A DNA stretch of 7,828 bases, taken from Oscillospiraceae bacterium (GTDB taxonomy: Bacteria; Bacillota_A; Clostridia; Oscillospirales; Ruminococcaceae). This document shows, piece by piece, positions 5,431-7,828 of the stretch (the stretch's first letter is position 1; every line of letters begins with the position of its first letter). A program made the position numbers and the translations under genes. The stretch spans positions 1-7,828 of the forward strand of contig CAAFWX010000087.1 in the NCBI GenBank assembly GCA_900766795.1, written 5' to 3'. The notes under the pieces were generated by a model. The model saw only the letters and a program-made list of their open reading frames with translations, ran no database searches and had not been told where the DNA came from.

Positions 5431-5506
5431 TGTAGGGGCGACCTGTGGTCGCCCGCAAGTGCGGTAAAATATATCGTAAAGCGGGCGGGCACAGACCGCC
5501 CCTACA
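5431..5506. repeat. 76-bp palindromic MITE/REP-like element
   Basis: The two 26-bp ends (5431-5456 and 5481-5506) are inverted copies matching at 22 of 26 positions. They begin TGTAGGGGCG and end CGCCCCTACA, and flank a 24-bp A/T-richer centre. The element encodes nothing and shows no clear target-site duplication. From general knowledge, palindromes with GTAGGGGCG ends are dispersed intergenic repeats in several Firmicutes, so this is probably one of many copies in the genome. It sits between the divergent GH26 and exported-protein promoters and could form a long hairpin. Confidence 0.8.
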
Positions 5507-5724
5507 ATGATTTGTTGTTCTTTAGGAAGAAATCAATTCCTGTGTACACATGAATCAGGGAAATAAAACGCACCTGTATATTGTTTCGGGCAGCTTTTGC
5601 GTCTGCTTGTGTGTTTCGAGGTTGGATTTCCGCGCTTAAACTTCGTCACGAATCGCATGTGAAACTTTCTTCCCGCGCAAGCAGGTTATCCGCGGTGATA
5701 ATGCCATTTTTGGAGCATTTTTAC
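5507..5724. other. Intergenic stretch with no gene recognised
   Basis: This is the featureless part of the 591-bp gap between the GH26 start and the exported-protein start. It has no open frame with a ribosome site, no terminator and no recognisable RNA. The only small structure noted is a 10-bp palindrome TGTGTACACA at 5541-5550, without a promoter beside it. Confidence 0.6.
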
Positions 5725-5753
5725 TTGACAAAGACCTGCTTTGGTGATATAAT
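5725..5753 (+). promoter_or_regulatory. Consensus sigma-A promoter for the exported WG-repeat-like protein
   Basis: TTGACA (5725-5730) and TATAAT (5748-5753) have an ideal 17-bp spacer, and TGA precedes the -10. Transcription would begin near 5760, giving a leader of about 129 nt before the ATG at 5889. The leader ends in the hairpin-plus-RBS block described separately. Confidence 0.88.
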
Positions 5754-5853
5754 ATTCATGAATAATTATGTCATTTTTCGGATTTTTGTGCGGAAATAAT
5801 TACTTGTTTCACATTTGAGTACAATACACTGACATAATTTGGTTGTGAAAGCT

Positions 5854-5880
5854 GTGCGTTTGGCACACATTGGAAAGGTT
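5854..5880 (+). promoter_or_regulatory. Hairpin-plus-RBS leader block, copy 1
   Basis: A small hairpin (TGTGC-GTTTG-GCACA, 5853-5865 including one flanking base) is followed at once by ATTGGA and the ribosome site GGAAAGG (5872-5878), ten nt before the ATG. The block matches 7614-7640 at 22 of 27 positions without gaps. One of the differences is in the hairpin region and the others are in the RBS part. Confidence 0.6.
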
Positions 5881-5888
5881 GGTATAAT

Positions 5889-7607
5889 ATGAAATCATAT
5901 TTTAGGAAAGCCATATCTATGCTTGCGGCGGTTTCTGTTGCCGCGCAGGCTCTTGTGACAAATGCGGGCGCCGCAGTTGTCGGCTCGGGCGCAAACAATG
6001 CGCTCGGCGGAAGCACATCCTTGTGGAACTCCCTCACCGCTGTGACGGCGGCGCAGGTAGAATATGACGCGGCTATCAGCCTGCCCAACGGCTATTTCTT
6101 CGTCAGCGATACCACCGTGAAAAGCGTTGAGGAAGAATACATAGGCTGGAACGACGAAGTCCAAACACGCACCGTGGAATACCTCAGCGTTTCTCCCGAC
6201 GCTTCGCTTACCATGGTGGACGATTATGGAAATGCTGTCAAAATCATGAACACAGTGGGCTTTGACCGCATGTATAAAGTTGTCAGCGGATATGGTCTTG
6301 TACATATGGACGACCCTCTGACAGAATCAAACTCTCCTTTTATAATAGTAGGTACGCCGGACGGAAAATACTCTGCGCTCAACGACAAGGGTGAATTTAT
6401 CGGGAACGGCGCGCTGTATGACCAACTCACATATTTTGGGGATTATCTCATCGCGACCACTGCGGACGGTAGGACATACTACGATGAGGACTTCAAAGAG
6501 GTGCTGTCGCTCAGCTCTGATAAGCTGGACGGTTTGGGTGAGCTTTCAGACTATTATACCGAGGAGGGGCTTTTTGTTTTCTCCAAGAAGATTGATGATT
6601 CCGACGGTTACAATATTACTGTAATTGACGAAAATGCAGACACGGTGTTAGCGGTTCAGAGTCGGTATTGGTTTGATAATATTTCGTTCGTGACCGGAAA
6701 CGACGGCAATGTATATATGCGTTGGTATCATGTTGTGGAAGTACCGGTGAACGATTTTGAGGTCACTCTTGAAGAACAATACGATTTCTACAACCTCGAT
6801 GGCACGGAGTACACCGGAAACGCATTTGAGGAGGCTTCCGCTGTTGAAAGGTCAATGACCGTTGAATCGGAAGGCGCGGAGGGATACGTTTATTTCAAGG
6901 GTGCGAGAATCTACTCATTCAAAAGAGCTTTTATAACAGTCGGCAAGGCTGAAATCGGCATGGACCATGTGTTTGTCGGCGACAAGCTTGTCATCGCTTC
7001 CCCCGACGGACTTGCGGTATTCAACACCGAAACCGGCGAGAAAATTTCGGAGAACAAGGACGTTGTCTTTGCGGGAATTGATTCTGTTTCCTATGATGCG
7101 GAAACTGTGGTGCTTATGCACGGTGAAAGTATTGGCGTTGCGGAATGGGGCAATGCAATGAACGTTACCGGCTACCGGCTCTATGACATCAACGGAAACG
7201 CTTTGAGCGAGGTTTACAGCAACATAGAATGCGTTGAGGAAAGCCGTGCTTATGACTTTATATACGGATACGAGAGTGGGCTTTCTTTCTCAGTTCAAAA
7301 CGATGAGCTTTACGGTCTTATCTCCTCTCAGGGCAGAGTGCTGCTTGCTCCTACATACGGCTCAGTCTACTATCTTGACCGCACTGTCGCTGCTTATTTC
7401 ACAGATTCCGATGTCAGCGGAATGGTTGACCTCTACGACTCCAGAACAGGAAAATGTCTGTATGAGGACGTGGTCTTACCCAACGACAACGTGATTGAGG
7501 TCGAGTGGGGAGAAAGTTATTCCTTTGTGCAGAAAAAGGGCAGATACTATTGCATAATCGTTTCCGATGAAAGTCACAGTAAGCTGGGGCTTATTGTGAT
7601 TAAGTGA
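5889..7607 (+). CDS. Exported WG-repeat/propeller-like protein of unknown function
   Basis: The 572-residue precursor has a basic start (MKSYFRK) and a hydrophobic core (about 8-24). A likely signal peptidase I site follows A26-G27-A28, giving a secreted product of about 544 residues. No lipobox, LPXTG, S-layer or membrane anchor is visible. The mature part is beta-rich with repeating short strands and turns. Segments resemble WG (KWG) repeats: YGLISSQGRVLLAPTYGSVYYL (475-496, the best match), GKYSALNDKGEFIGNGALYDQL (159-180) and LYDINGNALSEVYSNIECV (431-449). A propeller-like scaffold is plausible. The protein is acidic and no catalytic motif was recognised. The ATG has GGAAAGG ten nt upstream and a strong promoter at 5725. 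No terminator separates it from the zinc-ribbon gene 36 nt downstream, so the two are probably one operon. Confidence 0.82.
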   Translation: MKSYFRKAISMLAAVSVAAQALVTNAGAAVVGSGANNALGGSTSLWNSLTAVTAAQVEYDAAISLPNGYFFVSDTTVKSVEEEYIGWNDEVQTRTVEYLSVSPDASLTMVDDYGNAVKIMNTVGFDRMYKVVSGYGLVHMDDPLTESNSPFIIVGTPDGKYSALNDKGEFIGNGALYDQLTYFGDYLIATTADGRTYYDEDFKEVLSLSSDKLDGLGELSDYYTEEGLFVFSKKIDDSDGYNITVIDENADTVLAVQSRYWFDNISFVTGNDGNVYMRWYHVVEVPVNDFEVTLEEQYDFYNLDGTEYTGNAFEEASAVERSMTVESEGAEGYVYFKGARIYSFKRAFITVGKAEIGMDHVFVGDKLVIASPDGLAVFNTETGEKISENKDVVFAGIDSVSYDAETVVLMHGESIGVAEWGNAMNVTGYRLYDINGNALSEVYSNIECVEESRAYDFIYGYESGLSFSVQNDELYGLISSQGRVLLAPTYGSVYYLDRTVAAYFTDSDVSGMVDLYDSRTGKCLYEDVVLPNDNVIEVEWGESYSFVQKKGRYYCIIVSDESHSKLGLIVIK

Positions 7608-7613
7608 TAATGG

Positions 7614-7640
7614 GTGCGTTTCGCACAGATTGGATGGTTT
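7614..7640 (+). promoter_or_regulatory. Hairpin-plus-RBS leader block, copy 2
   Basis: GTGCG-TTT-CGCAC (7614-7626) is a perfect 5-bp hairpin, followed by AGATTGGATGG, where GGATGG (7632-7637) is the likely weak ribosome site for the GTG at 7644. The block aligns without gaps to 5854-5880. In the stem region the loop-side base changes from G to C, turning GTGC/GCAC with a 5-nt loop into a longer stem with a 3-nt loop. No T-run follows, so it is not a terminator. Confidence 0.6.
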
Positions 7641-7643
7641 ACG

Positions 7644-7828
7644 GTGTTTTGTGAAAAATGCGGAAATAAGGTTGCTGATGGCAGCGCCTTTTGTGAGTTC
7701 TGTGGAACAAAGCTTGATTACTACGATTTAGAGGCGGCACAGCAGTCGCCTGTTGACTCCGAAACGGTGTTGCTTACACCCGCACAGCCCGAGCCTGTTG
7801 CTCCCGTGGCACAGCCCGAGCCTGTTGC
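7644..7828 (+). CDS. Zinc-ribbon protein with Pro/Glu/Ala/Val-rich repeats, 3' end outside window
   Basis: Sixty-one codons are present before the window ends. The GTG at 7644 is chosen because the zinc ribbon then begins at once (Met-Phe-Cys), as is usual for such proteins. The alternative GTG at 7614 lies inside the hairpin block and has no ribosome site. C3, C6, C17 and C20 form a double-CxxC zinc ribbon (FCEKCG, then FCEFCG). An acidic stretch and a Pro-rich tail follow, where AQPEPVAPV begins to repeat. Full-length relatives usually continue through such a linker into a membrane or PH-like domain, but that part is not visible here. It probably shares a transcript with the exported protein upstream. 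The zinc ribbon resembles that of the protein at 658-1293, so the locus has two members of this type. Confidence 0.78.
   Translation, partial: MFCEKCGNKVADGSAFCEFCGTKLDYYDLEAAQQSPVDSETVLLTPAQPEPVAPVAQPEPV
7782..7828 (+). repeat. Tandem 27-bp repeat inside the zinc-ribbon gene, running off the window
   Basis: The 20 bases at 7782-7801 recur exactly at 7809-7828, a period of 27 bp or nine codons, encoding AQPEPVA separated by PV. Because the window ends in the second copy, the copy number is unknown. In-frame repeats like this can change number by slippage without breaking the frame. Confidence 0.75.

Noticed and set aside
5581..5799. 72-codon plus-strand open frame in the intergenic region
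   Set aside because: It starts with TTG, has no ribosome site, contains the consensus promoter at 5725-5753 inside it, and its translation resembles no family.
5883..5888. TATAAT directly before the ATG of the exported protein as a promoter
   Set aside because: No acceptable -35 lies at the right distance, and it would make a leaderless transcript despite an RBS upstream. The promoter at 5725-5753 is far better.
7634..7654. ATG at 7634 as the start of the last zinc-ribbon gene
   Set aside because: Its frame hits TGA after six codons. The zinc-ribbon frame is started by GTG at 7644.
1..7828. CRISPR array, tRNA/rRNA, insertion sequence, toxin-antitoxin or phage defence system
   Set aside because: I found no regularly spaced repeats, no cloverleaf or rRNA segments, no transposase or integrase motifs, and no recognisable defence domains in any convincing gene.

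Overview
The window looks like chromosomal DNA from a Gram-positive, low-to-mid GC Clostridia bacterium, most likely an Oscillospiraceae/Ruminococcus-type gut or rumen organism. This is inference, based on strong GGAGG ribosome sites, near-consensus sigma-A promoters with TGN-extended -10 boxes, a DUF4358-like lipoprotein, zinc-ribbon membrane proteins, a GH26 mannanase and a divergent PurF-like protein. No phage, plasmid, transposase, CRISPR or tRNA/rRNA feature was seen.

Layout. 1-612 (+) is the 3' end of a large gene, probably a DEAD/DEAH-box (Lhr-like) helicase. It converges on 658-1293 (-), a zinc-ribbon/PH-like two-helix membrane protein with a perfect promoter, a palindromic leader and a terminator whose T-tract overlaps the helicase stop codon. 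Reading away from that promoter, 1463-1641 holds a consensus promoter and a structured leader for 1642-3045 (+), a PurF-family protein. A 40-residue single-helix membrane protein (3064-3186) follows 18 nt later and the unit ends in a textbook terminator. Two leftward genes follow, each with its own promoter: a DUF4358-like lipoprotein (3275-3964) and a cytoplasmic GH26 glycoside hydrolase (4179-5297). A 591-bp gap (5298-5888) contains a 76-bp palindromic MITE/REP-like repeat and a consensus rightward promoter. That promoter drives a 572-residue exported WG-repeat-like protein (5889-7607), followed after 36 nt by a zinc-ribbon protein that runs off the window (7644-7828).

Most notable points. 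(1) The PurF-like protein keeps its phosphoribosyltransferase PRPP loop and all four expected [4Fe-4S] cysteines, but every glutaminase catalytic residue that can be aligned by eye is replaced, including the N-terminal nucleophile Cys (now Gly). It is paired with a tiny membrane protein. (2) The last two genes carry nearly identical hairpin-plus-RBS leaders (22 of 27 bases match), suggesting a shared post-transcriptional or duplicated control element. The genes otherwise form small, separately promoted units, and no single pathway links them all.
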